Below are positions 23,365 through 34,933 of a DNA stretch of 64,000 bases, piece after piece. The translations under genes were made by a program, and so were the position numbers. The first letter of the stretch is position 1. Each line of letters starts with the position of its first letter. Under the pieces are notes generated by a model. It was not told the origin of the DNA and did not search any database. It saw only the letters and a program-made list of their open reading frames with translations. Source of the stretch: Butyriboletus loyo (taxonomy: Eukaryota; Basidiomycota; Agaricomycetes; Boletales; Boletaceae). The DNA is taken from positions 62,001 to 126,000 of the forward strand of contig JBBPSI010000026.1 of the NCBI GenBank assembly GCA_038093515.1. Direction: 5' to 3'.

Positions 23365-25049
23365 ATCTTTTACGTGGAGATGGGGGCCTACACTTAGCCG
23401 AGGCGCGAGGCGAGTGAAGATTTCAGTCTATGCGTAAGAAGCGGAGTAGTGCACTGCTCTTCTCTCCCATCTCAGCTAGTTCGAGTGATACTCTGTCAGT
23501 AGTCGCACTCCTCAATTCATTCTTTTCGCACCCGCCCACCACTCCCACTCACAGGCCACGGACGAGGAATTTTCAACTAGCTCAATGCTGTCTGACGCTG
23601 CGTCTCTTGACATCTCTCGGTCCGAGCTCCGCTGTTTCGGCGCTCCGCCCGCCCACACAGCTCGCTCTCCCCGACAGGTTTGGGGTACAGGTTTAGGCCG
23701 GGAAAGCTTTCAGCTTTTTGCCCAGCATTGCCACACCATTTGAACACTATCCATATCTACTTCGCCTGTCCGAGAGAGTTCGTCCGAACCTCACATTTCT
23801 ATTCTGTGCGAATCGACAAGAGCCAACAATTATCTAAGAAAACGGGTTTCCGAGGACAGGGTTACTGCCTTCACAACCCCCTCCAGCTTCACCACGCTTT
23901 GGTTCTAACTGTTTATGTGACCCGTACAAGTGGGCTTCGCAGCCTCTCCACAAAAGGTCCTGTTCGACAGATCGCCGTGCTGGTCAACTGCAGGCTCTGG
24001 CACCTCCTACGTCGCTCAATCGTTCTTCGTCTATCTGTCTCTGTATGATATTCTGCTCCATCCGCCAGTATTCGTTCGAACACATTTTCCATCCCTCACC
24101 TGCCCATTTATGGTGACCACCTCTAGCCTTTTTCTTTTTGAGCCAGGATGCGACACCCCTAGCGCCTGTCCACGCCATTTCTTTCTGACCTTTCTATCCA
24201 CGTTTCCTCCCCCATCTGTCCATTCGCCGTGAATCTGTCCGTTCCCAAATTGCATGGGCGGACAAGTTCGTCCGAGACCTCAACATTCTCCGTTGGCTCG
24301 CCTCCATGGTATTTCTATTCGAGTAAATGGGCTACTGGATGGTAAGGTCAATCGTTATCCAGGAAACAAGAGTTCGTTGCGCGAGAAATCAATAGATTGG
24401 TTTGCGCCCACGATGAGGGGGTTACTGACTTCATAACTACTTCCCGTTCCATTCGCACTTGTGTTAGGCATGAATTTCTGTTTACGTGACCGAAGAAGCG
24501 GGACAGGATTGGGAATCTGGGTCTCGCTCCCCCTCCCGCGAAGGTCCCCTTTGACAGACAACCAAGCTGAGAAAATGCAGCCTCTCTCCACACCTGTATC
24601 ACTCCCCCGTTGTCCATCTGCCGGCGAATACTGAACCGAGAGTGGACTTGAACCTTGTCCGAAGAAAGACCAAGAGGACGACCTCCATGCGGGATGCTGA
24701 ATGCCAGGGTAGAACCCCTACACGGATTTTTCGCTCACCTGTAGGCAAATACAGCGGGACTGAGCAATCAAGTGATTGCTGCGCGATATCCTGGCAGAAG
24801 ATTGGTCAGGCACGTTCGTGTTCGTGGTCGCGAGCTGACTTTTATTAATTAGTTGGACCGGACTGTGTTAGCTGAAGATGACCCATCTCATTTCATCGCT
24901 GGGAGTCAACGAAGCGACCTCTACTTTCTCTGCGTGGTCTTGGAGTGAGGGGTGGGTAGACATTCATACGAGATCAGTGTAGGCACTGCATTTCCTCACA
25001 ACCACGATCACAACTGCCATGCGAGACACGCTTCGAGTACCTACATGGG
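23365..25049. repeat. Segmental duplication T, copy 2
   Basis: Direct duplicate of 14770-17253 with an internal deletion. It ends abruptly at TACATGGG (25049), where LINE-like C-rich sequence begins. Copy 1 continues past the same point, so the retrotransposon entered copy 2 after the duplication. Confidence 0.6.
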
Positions 25050-27487
25050 AAAAGAACGGTCATCACCAAACACTGGCACCCCAAGGACCCCAAAAAACAA
25101 AAACCTCCCCCCAACTGCCCCCCCCCTCCATAGACAAAAATACCCAAATAACATCATATCTACCCCCTACTAGCCAGCCTGGATTGTTATAATCATAACA
25201 TTTTATTCGTACACTTTCACTTTGGACTTAGTTGTTTTCAACTTCAAAGGTCATGTGACATAGCACACGTGATCGTGGGAACTTACATGTGATCTCCTGC
25301 TGACTAAGCATATGATGTCATGGCCTAGATCAGGCCTAGACTCTATGACGTCATGACACATGTATTTAATCTCCGTTTACTTCTCTTCTTTTGGATCCCT
25401 GCGCCTCGTGTGGTTAATCACCATTGCGCTTCTCTTCTTTAGTCTATCCATGTATAGTAAATCCTCACACGCACAGCATGGTCTGTGCGCATCCTTGTAC
25501 AATATAAAAGGGCTCGTGGTTAGACTAGGATTCCCTAGTTTTAACCACTTGTCTATTCGCTGGCAACAGTTGAAGATTAAGTTGAAGCTCCTTGATTCCA
25601 TCTTGCCAGGTCTTTGTGTAGACCTGCAACTGTAGTGGGACCTCGTGTGAAAGGGTACTATGTGCTAGCATTCGACTGCGCGTTGCCTTGCAACATGGAT
25701 CCTCCTAAGATGCTGTTCTTCCCCTGCACCCCCCTCCCTTCTCACCCCAACAAAAACCCCACCTGAGAAAAATGTCAAACCCACCAATTCCCATGAGCAA
25801 ACCCCCTGGAAACCCCTCACAGCGAGCTAACACCCGCCCAGGATGCAAGGCACAATTCATCTTCACCAACATGCCCAGAGATACAATCACAACACTGATC
25901 GGGAAAGCTACCCTCCCCAAACTCACACAAATCACCCCCAGCTTACTCCACAGCCATGGCCTCATGATCCCTGATACCGATCTATCCATAGAAGACATAT
26001 CCAATGCCATCCTAGAATTCACCATATCGGCCCCTGGCGTAACCTCCCTACACACTGAAATCCTCCGATCTCTCGCCACTGCCCTGGACAAAATCACCCT
26101 CTCCCCAACCCCCCTTGTGCCACAAAAACCCTTCACCCACCTAGATTCCCAAATACAATGCCTGGAGGAAGTCCTTGCCGCACATGAAAGCAAAGCAGAA
26201 ATGCTCACACAGCTCTATGAGGAAACAAGAGACGCAATAGAAACCTCTGCCACCAACCTCGAGAACATAGTAAACGCCACCCAAAACACCCTCCAACACA
26301 CTTCCCCCCCCCAGCAGGACCCAACCCACCACAAATTGTACGCTGGCGCAGTCAAATCCAGCCCACCAAGAGAGCATGCCGAAGTCCTAGCAAAAAGCAA
26401 AGCAAAGGAACACCAAGTCGCCATCAAATGTGACACCCCCTCCACCCTTGAACTCAGCAACAAAGAATTTGCTGTAAAAGTCAACCTGGCGCTAGCCCCG
26501 ACAGACGATCTAGACAACAGACCAGAAAACATGACCTGCATAAGCATTCGACGTGCAAAAAGCAAAAACCAGATCATCATTCTAGAACTTGACCAACAAG
26601 AAAGTGCCTCTTGGCTACACCACACAAAAAACAAACACGACTTCCTATCCCACTTCAGCACAGACACGATACTCCTGGAACGAAGCTACAAGGTACTAGC
26701 TGAGTTTGTCCCAGTCTCCCTGAATGCAAATCCCATCTCCCTCCAATCCATCGAGTCCAACTCTGGCCTACCCACCCAAGCCATCAGAAACTTCGGGTGG
26801 ATCAAAAATCCCGCCCAACAAAAGCCAGGACAAAAAGTTGCCCACGCCATCATCACCTTTGAAAGCCTAAACGTAGCAAATGAGGCCATCAGAAACGGCC
26901 TATGCATTGAGGGAAAAAGAGTAGAAACCCACAGGCAACACCCAGACCCGACCTGATGCTACAATTGCCAAGAGCTTGGAGGACATTTTGCCCACCAATG
27001 TACCACCCCCGCCACCTGCGGTACATGCGGAGAACACTCCCATGACACCAGGGAATGCAGCACCAAAAATGCCAATGAAAGGTATTGCGTCAACTGCAAA
27101 GCAAAAGGCCATGCATCCTGGGACCGCACCTGCAAAACCTTTGCAGCAGCCAGAGAACGAAAACTCGCAAGAAACCCAGAGGCAAAATACAAATACTACC
27201 CCATCACCAAAGACCCAGCCTCATGGATCACCACCGACGATGCCATGGCCCCCCCCACAACAAGATCACAACCCCCCTCAATCCAAAACCACCCCCCCAG
27301 CGAACTCGAACCAGCATGGAGAAAGACGGAACGCCTCCGACTCCAGGAACTCGCAACAAGGGCCAACCAAAATCCTCCCAACCCTCGCATTCCCCCCTCC
27401 CTACCTTACAACAATCCCACCCCCGCAGCCTCAAGCTCCCAAAGCCACATAGACGAATACCCAGGATGGTCAGTGTTGAAACAGTAG
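25050..27487 (+). pseudogene. LINE (Tad-like) ORF1 relic, interrupted
   Basis: This is the 5' part of a non-LTR retrotransposon. After a C-rich leader (25050-25179, 25696-25771), ATG at 25772 opens a 394-codon frame with a coiled-coil-like middle and an RRM-like C-terminal part. It is stopped by TGA at 26954-26956. The same frame continues without another stop to TAG at 27485-27487. It immediately encodes two nucleic-acid-binding zinc knuckles (CYNCQELGGHFAHQC and CGTCGEHSHDTREC) and a third Cys cluster (CVNCKAKGHASWDRTC). CCHC knuckles after the RNA-binding region are typical of LINE ORF1 proteins. The TGA most simply arose from CGA. ORF2 does not follow, so the copy is also 3'-truncated. 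The solo LTR at 25185-25695 sits in its leader. Confidence 0.75.
25185..25695 (+). mobile_element. Solo LTR, family X, copy 1
   Basis: 511-bp LTR bounded by TGTTATAATCATAACA at the left and ...TTGCAACA at the right. It is flanked by a perfect 5-bp target duplication TGGAT (25180-25184 and 25696-25700). It has no internal region or partner LTR in the same orientation, so it is a solo LTR left by recombination. The left terminus is itself a small palindrome. It is inserted in the LINE leader. Confidence 0.85.
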
Positions 27488-27925
27488 TGTTCTATTTCTG
27501 TATTTCACTTACAGCCACTACGTTTCTAGACGAGTCCATATGACATCATTGTCTAGACTCTGTCACACTTGTCACATTACAAATAGCTCTTATTATGCTA
27601 TTGGACGATATGCTTAGTCTTATCTCTTATCTCTATCATATCGTCATGTATTTCATACTATACCTTATAAAGGTACTATACAGAACATAAGTACAAACAC
27701 TCATGTACTGTATATAAGACAGCCCTTATGGCTTGTCGCTTTTCTCTAGATCTTTCAGTTCTATCATCACTACTGCGATATCTCTAAGTTGAGCCTTGCT
27801 CCTTATACTCTGTTTGCGATACTCTCACTCTTGTATTATCAGTGAGTCTTTCCACTGATAGGTTTACCCTTGCATCCTTCGTTGCCCTCGGTGCACCTGC
27901 TCGGACTTTACCAATTCTGAAAACT
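27488..27925. mobile_element. AT-rich LTR-like block
   Basis: The block starts with TGTTCTATTT directly after the LINE ORF1 stop and contains TATA-like motifs (TATAAAGG near 27665, TATATAAG near 27712). Its composition differs sharply from the C-rich LINE on the left. The right border and a target duplication could not be found, so its identity as an LTR is uncertain. Confidence 0.35.
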
Positions 27926-27929
27926 TGTG

Positions 27930-28989
27930 TCTTTTTCGTAGTCTGGTTGTGGATATGATGTGGCGGTATATGGGGTGGGAGGTTGGCATGGTGGCCATGT
28001 GGAGGGCAGCATGGCTGCAGTATTTCCGTATGAGTATTGGGATGGGCATGAAGTCTGCATGGGCGAACAGGATGTTGGTTGCCGTGGTGTTCATGCCCCC
28101 GGTGATGTGTAGTGCTGCGAGCCTTTGTACTGATTCCATTTTTTTGGCGAAGCCTCTCGCTCCCCATCATCCATCTTTTTTCCCCTTACCTTTTTCGAGC
28201 ATCTTTGTTCCCCATGCGTCCACTCCATACATCATCTTTGGTACCGTGACTCCCTTGTATAGCCTTTTCGCCATGGACACTTTTATACCTTTTGACGCCT
28301 TTGTCATTCTTCTGCACGCTAGTACAGATTTTGTTCCCTTGGCTATGGTGTATGCAGTGTGTTGGTGGAAGCGTAGCTCGTTGTGTTACGCAAGCAACGC
28401 ACGGTCGAATGCCAGTACGAATACTCTGTCACACGGGGTCCACCACAGTTGCTGCGCTACACAAAGCACAGGCAAGATATGATCAAGGAGTTCTAGCTTA
28501 GTCGTCAACTGTTGCCAGCGAATAGACAAGTGGTTAAAACTAGGGAATCCTAGTCTAACCACGAGCCCTTTTATATTGTACAAGGATGCGCACAGACCAT
28601 GCTGTGCGTGTGAGGAATTACTATACATGGCTAGACTAAAGAAGAGAAGCGCAGCGGTGATTAACCACACGAGGCGCGGGGATCAAAAAGAAGAGAAGTA
28701 AACAGAGATTAAATACATGTGTCGTGACGTCATAGAGTCTAGGCCTGGTCTAGGCCATGACATCATATGCTTAGTCAGCAAAGGATCACATGTAAGTTCC
28801 CACGATCACGTGCACTATGTCACGTGACCTTTGAAAGTGAAATCGACTAAGTCTGAAGTGAAAGTGTACGAATAAAATGTTATGATTATAACACATTGTC
28901 GATGTAGACGCCTATGTTATGGTAGTGGTATACTTTTTCCTTCCACTACCACTTGGACTACTTCATTCGCCTAGCTTGCTGCTAGTTCC
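27930..28989 (-). pseudogene. LINE ORF2 (reverse transcriptase C-terminal) relic
   Basis: Read on the minus strand and skipping the solo LTR at 28384-28893, the frame runs IGVYIDNELRFHQHTAYTIA, then CRRMTKASKG and, in a second frame after a break near 28150, VQRLAALHITGGMNTTATN followed by HAALHMATMPTSHPIYRH. These are conserved features of the region after the polymerase domain in Tad-like fungal LINEs. The catalytic core and the 3' end are missing. The element faces away from the ORF1 relic at 25772, so the two are parts of different insertions. Confidence 0.7.
28384..28893 (-). mobile_element. Solo LTR, family X, copy 2 (inverted)
   Basis: 510-bp inverted copy of the LTR at 25185-25695. 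It is bounded by TGTTACGCAAGCAA at 28384 and TGTTATGATTATAACA ending at 28893. Flanks CGTTG (28379-28383) and CATTG (28894-28898) form a target duplication with one transition. Removing the LTR restores the LINE frame across the junction, which proves insertion after the LINE. Confidence 0.85.
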
Positions 28990-29807
28990 TGTTATGCTGA
29001 TAGCACACAATAGCTAGCAGCAAGCACTTGACTAGGGGCTCGAGCCTATTTAGGAAATGGCCGACTCGCATAGACAATGCTATCGGGCTTCTGCAGAGCA
29101 AGTGTCGGCGAGATGTCGTATGGTGGCGACCAGACGAGATCGAGCTGAAGCTTATCGGCTCTATCGGCAGATGGGGTATACTGCTAGATTACTATGCACT
29201 TGGTAGATGCGTAGAATTAGCTAGAGAACTCGTACTAGTCTAAGTGCGAGTATATATACTAATACATATCGTGCACAGACCGAGCTGTGCGTGGCAGCGA
29301 GGGGCAAAGGGTTATGAGTCGCGTCAAGTCATAACGGCGAATGAAGAAGTGGCAAAGTGCCGGTAACGAGGGAGCGAAGCTCCGAGTAAGATGGCGACAT
29401 CGTCAGCGAATAGGAAGAGCTGAAGGCGAAGTGACGATGTCCATGAGGCGAGCCCCACAGGGCAAAGGGGACGCGAACGGCGGAGCCCTTGGATACGGGT
29501 CTCGACGTGAAGGTACGACGCGTCGTAATCTAGTCACGTGCTAGTCACGTGATGAACCAAATGTCATTGGATAAAAGATGAAGGGACGCGACAGCTCAGC
29601 TGAGGGTCCGGCCCAACGGGGCGACGAGACAGGGGCTATCTCAGTGTAGCGTCACTGAGACTCGCAGAACGACCGGGGAAGTGGATAACGTCCACTAGGC
29701 GACTAAGGAGCGGGCGATGGGCGGCATCGCAAGACGGCGGGGGCGGCGGGGACGCGTGAGCGTGGGAAAACGAGTGGCGGGGTACGCTTAGGGGTAAAAC
29801 TGTAACA
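28990..29807 (-). mobile_element. 3' LTR of the Ty3/Gypsy element (LTR A)
   Basis: 818 bp, from TGTTATGCTGATAG at 28990 to ...AAACTGTAACA at 29807; in element orientation it begins TGTTACAGTTTTACCCC. Closely related LTRs lie at 34113-34933, 35503-36233 and (opposite orientation) 37015-37638. It is directly joined to a polypurine tract and the pol frame. Its flanks (GTTCC outside, TTACC inside) do not match, as expected for one end of a longer element rather than a solo LTR. Confidence 0.85.
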
Positions 29808-29819
29808 TTACCCCCCGTA
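29808..29819 (-). other. Polypurine tract
   Basis: On the minus strand the sequence is ACGGGGGGTAA immediately before the LTR start TGTTACAG. This is the expected primer site for plus-strand DNA synthesis and fixes LTR A as the 3' LTR. Confidence 0.7.
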
Positions 29820-31571
29820 CAAGATTGAAACTCCTGGTTCAATCAAACTCTAGATGGCGGCGGCAGTGGCAGCAGTGATGATAAGGGAGCGGGTGGATGT
29901 GGGGAAGTCTTTCTGGTGGCGAGCCTTGTATGCTCGCAGCAACGGCATGGAATTGTCCAAATTCCCTTCAGGTTCCCAGGTGTTCTCGGCGGCGGAGTAT
30001 CCTTTCCAGGAGACCAAGTACTGTCTCCGATTCTTTGTGCCTCGGTGTGTGAGGATCTTTTCTACTTTGTACTCCTCTTCACCTTCTATGGTGTCTGGGG
30101 GCGGGTTCGTATAGTTGGGGCCGTGCTCTGGGGTCTCCCTGTAAGACGACAGGAGAGAGGCGTGGAAGACGTCATGTATCTTCCAGGTGGGAGGAAGTCG
30201 CAGGCGAAATGCAACAGGAGAGATTACTTGGGCCACCTCAAAGGGGCCTTCCTGTTTCGGCGCAAGCTTGCGCGACTGGTACCTGAGACGGAGGTTGCGG
30301 CCTTCTAGCCATACTTTATCTCCAACCTTTCACGGCTTAAACTTCGTGGTGATCTGCTCTTTCATAAGGCGCCGTGCCTTGTCGTGTGCCTCTGAGGCTT
30401 CTTCTCGACTTGCGGCTAAGTCCGAGAGCCTTGCTTCTAATGCCGGCAGGAATGTCCGTCCTAATGCCGGGTACGCCCGTGGTTCATAGCTGATCATAAG
30501 CGAGAACAGCGTCTTTCCTGTGACCGAGTGCATGGTCGAATTATGAGAAAACTCTGCCATGGGGAGTATGCTGGCCCATCTGTCCGGGCATCTGTCACAG
30601 AATATGCGGAGGTAGGTCTCCAGCTCCTGGTTGACCCTTTCTGTCTCGCCGTCTGTCTGGGGGTGGTATGCTGAGGAGAGGGCGAGGTCGTATTTTAGCA
30701 GCCTTGCTAGCTCCCGTGTGAAGGCTGAGGCGAATTGTGGACCGCAGTCCGATATGCACTGATCGTGCAAACCAAATCTGGTGAAAACTTTGTCGAAGAA
30801 AAGTTGGGCGACGCCTGCTGCGTCGATCGTTTTGTTGCAGGGTATGAAAATTACCCCCTTCGTAAGGCCATGGTCTACCACGACCATTACCAAATCATAT
30901 CCCATAGACTCCGGGAGATCTGTGATCAGATCAACAGATACTTGTTGAAACGGCCGTGTGGCAGTGCTGGATAATGGGGTAAGCCCGGGTACTGTCGGGT
31001 AGGCGTTGACCTTGTTTGCCTGGCAAACCGCGCAACCTGTGATGAATTTCCTAATAAAAGAGCCCATTCTGGGCTACCAGTAATCCCGTTGGACTAAGTT
31101 CTGAGTTCTGAATATTCCTCCATGGCTGCTGGCGGGGCCCTCGTGGAGTTCCTTGACTAGGGGGTGTCGCACCTCCTCTGGAACATAGAGGTGACCCCTG
31201 TAGTACAACTTGTCGTTTTCGAACAGCCAATCATGGGGGGCTGAACGAGGGAATATCGGGGAGGATTCGTACATAGCCGACAAGGCTTTCTGTACAAGCG
31301 GGTCGTTCTCAGTAGATACGACCATCTTTTCTGCTAGCGTGGTGTCGAGCGTGTTAATGAATACGGAATCGGGAAGTAAGACGACTTCCTGATTGTCGCC
31401 AGAGGTGTCAACCTTGTCACGGCGAGAGAGGGTGTCTGCGGGGCCCATAGCGGTTCCGGGGAGATGATGGAACTTGATGTCGTAATCCTGCAGGTACATC
31501 ATCCATCTTGCCTGTCGTCGTGACAGCTTGTTTGGCTGACGGAAGTACGTCAGGTTCTTGTGGTCAGTTAG

Positions 31572-32129
31572 TATCATTACGGGATGACCAGTCTCCCTGA
31601 GGTAGTGACACCATTCTTCCAAGGCGTGGATGACAGCCAGTAGTTCCCTGTCATAAATGTCATAGTTGCGCTCTGCGGGGGAGAGCGTCTTCGAAAGGTA
31701 AGCACATGGGTGTAAATCTCCATTGCTGTCGTTCTGCATTAGCACGGCTCCTGTTGCCGTGAGGGAGGCGTCCATCATGACCTTAAACTCCCGTGTCATG
31801 TCCGGCATCGCCAGGACAGGCTGCTGTAGGAAGATCTCTTTGATCTTCAGTATCGTTACGGGATGACCAGTCCCTCTGAGGTAGTGACGCCACTCTTCTA
31901 GGGCGTGGATGACAGCCAATAACTCCCTGTCATAGATGTCATAATTTCACTCTGCCGGGGAGAGCGTCTTTGATAGGTAGGCACATGGGTGTAAATCCCC
32001 ATTGCTGTCATTCTGCATGAGCACGGCTCCTGTTGCCATGAGGGAGGCGTCCATCATGACCTTGAACTCCCGTGTCGTGTCCAGCATTGCCAGGACAGGC
32101 TGCTGTAGGAAGATCTCTTTGATCTTCAG
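31572..32129 (-). repeat. 279-bp tandem duplication inside pol
   Basis: Two head-to-tail units, 31572-31850 and 31851-32129, each exactly 93 codons, repeat the start of the RNase H region (KIKEIFLQQPVLAM ... HYLR-TGHPV). The downstream unit (lower coordinates) reads normally into the rest of RNase H. The upstream unit carries the TGA stop. Many transitions separate the units, so the duplication is not recent. Confidence 0.85.
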
Positions 32130-34112
32130 GAAGGCATTTTCGTGTTCAGGGGTCCAATCCCATTTCGTGGTCTTCTTCGTCAAATCGTGAAGAGGCTGAG
32201 ATATCGCCGAGAAATTCGCAATAAAGCGGCGATAGCAGTTGCAAAATCCGATAAACGATCGGACTGCCTTTACTGATGTGGGCGACTTCCATTCCTGGAT
32301 CGCCTTGAGCTTGGTGGGGTCCATCTGGACGCGGCCCGCTCGGATCACCATTCCAAGGTATTCGACTTTGTCTGTGTCGAAGAAGCACTTTTCCAGTTTC
32401 AGGAAGAGCTTGTGCTCTCGTAGTCGTTGTAGGACGTGGCATGTCCTTTCTTTGTGTACTCCGGCTTCTTCGGAGTGAATCAGTATGTCGTCCATATAGA
32501 TGACGAGCCAGCCTTCGGCTATCATGTCTCTGAAGGTGTGATCCATGAGGGCTTGGAACGTCGCCGGTGAGTTGCAAAGCCCGAAGAACATAACTGTTGG
32601 CTCAAAGAGCCCCTGTGGCGTTATAAACGCGGCCTTCCAGCGGTCGCCGGGCTTGATAAGGACATTGTTGTAGCCCCAACGAATGTCCATCTTCGTGAAG
32701 ATCTTGGAGCCCTTGAGGCGGTCGACAAGATCTCCAATGAGCGGTAACGGGTAGGCATTCTTAATCGTGTGAGTGTTCACATGCCTATAGTCCTGGCAAG
32801 GACGGAGGGATCCATCTTTCTTTCCTATGAAAAAGAAAGGGGCGGCTTGGGGTGACTTTGAGGGGACTATCTTCCCTGTCTTTAGGTGTTCGGCTACGAA
32901 CTCTTTGCATGCCTCCGTCTCCTTAGGGTTGAGAGGGTAGGCCTTGGCAACTCGAGGGAGGAAGTCCTTGTCCAGGTCGATCACGTGGTCGAATGACCGT
33001 GATGGGGGAAGCTCATCGAGATTCTTCTTCTCGAAGACGTCTTCAAAACCTTTATACTGTGCTGGCAGGGTCTTCTTCAGCTTTTCTTCCTTGGCAGCTA
33101 TCTCCGTTGATACTGTTGCTTTACGAACTCTGTATGTTCGTCTTGCACTCTGGTCTAGGCGCTTTTTCCAGAGGTGCGCCATCCTCGTGTCCGGGTCCAT
33201 GTCAAGGTACCGGATAAGATATCGTTGTGTTATCGCCCATGGGTCGTCAGGGCGTCTTTCTGCGGGTTGATCTGGGAATACGACTCTACCAGTCGTCCAG
33301 TCTATGTCGGGGTTGGCGTCACGAAGCCATGGCAGCCTGAGGATGACATTCTCTTGTCCTACATTGAGAATTAGGAATTCTCGGAGTTGTTCCGTTCCTC
33401 CCGTCTGGAGGATCATCGTCGTGGAGTACCGTATCATCCCTCCTTTGTTCTTTGAACCGTCGACGTTCTGAGCTACTAGCTCCTTGTTTAGACGTTTAAT
33501 GGGGAGATTGTTTCTCTTGACAAAGTCCCTGTGAACGAAGCATCCGGATGCTCCACTGTCCACCAGCGCGGTGTTGTCGAATACTGGCCTGTTCTTGTTG
33601 GCACATAGCACAACCGGGATGCGCATGGACTGGGCTTTCTGTCCAGTTGAATACGTGAAGGCGGCAATTGTCTTGGGGTGCCGCTCAACCTCGGGGGAGG
33701 GGAAACTCGGGTGGTCTCCCATAGTGGGGATCTTGCTCATCCGCTCGACTGAGAGGTCGCTGTCTGCTCCTCTCTTGACAGCCGTGGTTCCGGGGGCATC
33801 ATAGAAATCGTCTTCAGGGGTTGCTGCCCTGATAAGAGGAATCAGGGGTAGATCGTCATCGTCTTCCTTGGTGGCGATGAGATTCGGCACGTCCACGTGC
33901 ATGGGTCCTGGGGTCTCCAGGGGCGTCTCGTATGTCATTTCTTCGGAGGTTTCATTGCTGGTGCTGACCTCCCGACGTCTTTTCTTGCGCTCTTGCACAT
34001 CTTCTTCTTCTCGGATCCTTTTTCCGAGGATCTCTTGTGCTACTGCGGCAGCTTGGTAGGCTTTCCTTAGATTTGCTGGGGAGGTCGCTCGTTTCGACCT
34101 TTTTAATGTCGG

Positions 34113-34933
34113 TGTTACGCTGATAGCGCACAATAACTAGCAGCGAGCACTTGACTAGGGGCTCGAGCCTAATAAGGAAAGTGCCGACTCGCGTGAACGA
34201 CGCTATCGGGTGTCTTGCAAAGCAAGTGTCGGCGAGATCTTGTGTGGTGGCGACCAGACGAGATCGAGCAGGCTCTTATCGGCTTTATCGGCAAGAGATG
34301 GGTATATTGCTAGATTACTATGCACTTGATGAATGCGTAGAATTAGCTAAAGAACTCGTACTACTCTAAGTACGATCTTATATACTAAAGGCCATCGTGC
34401 ACAGACCGAGCTGTGCGTGGCAGCGAAGGGCAAAGGGCTATGAGTCCGTCCGAGTCATAGCGGCGAAAAGAGAAGCGGCAAAGTGCCGGTAACGAGGGAG
34501 CGAAGCTCCGAGTAAGATGGCGACATCGTCAGCGAATGAGAAGAGCTGAAGGCGAAGTGACGATGTCCACGAGGTGAGCCCCACAGGGCGAAGGGTGCGC
34601 GAACGGCGGAGCCCTTGGATACGGGTCTCGACGCGAAGGTACTGACGCGTCGTAATCTAGTCACGTGCTAGTCACGTGATGTAAGAAATGTCATTGGTCA
34701 AATAAAGAGGGACGCGACAGCTCAGCTGAAGGTCCGGCCCGTCGGGGCGAGAAGACAGGGGCTATCCCGTGCAACGGCACAGAGACTCGCAGGAGCAACC
34801 GGGGAAGTGGATAACGTCCACTAGGCGACTAGGGAGCGGGCGATGGGCGGCATCGCGAGGCGGCGGGGGCGGCGGGGACGCGTGAGCGTGGGAAAACGAG
34901 TGGCGGGGTACGCTTAGGGGTAAAACTGTAACA
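34113..34933 (-). mobile_element. Solo LTR inserted in gag-pol (LTR B)
   Basis: 821-bp relative of LTR A with a perfect 5-bp target duplication GTCGG at 34108-34112 and 34934-34938. Removing the LTR and one duplicate joins the gag-side frame (...LATEVRPT) to the protease-side frame (LKRSKRATSP...) without a shift. So it is a later insertion of the same family into this element. Confidence 0.9.

Noticed and set aside
1..25000. CRISPR-like or satellite array from the repeated spacer blocks
   Set aside because: Repeats are long, few and variable in spacing, which is segmental duplication; nothing resembles short regularly spaced repeats.
25360..25635. Frame starting MYLISVYFSSFGSLRL and its inverted partner at 28386-28670
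   Set aside because: It lies wholly inside the LTR of family X; the apparent protein conservation is just the LTR repeat.
25185..28893. A DNA transposon with 510-bp terminal inverted repeats
   Set aside because: Each 'terminal repeat' has its own target duplication and begins and ends like an LTR; the interior is pieces of two different LINE copies.
29636..29842. Repeated frame with SVPRHSFSHAHASPPPPP near each gypsy LTR
   Set aside because: It is LTR sequence occurring in all four LTR copies, not a gene.
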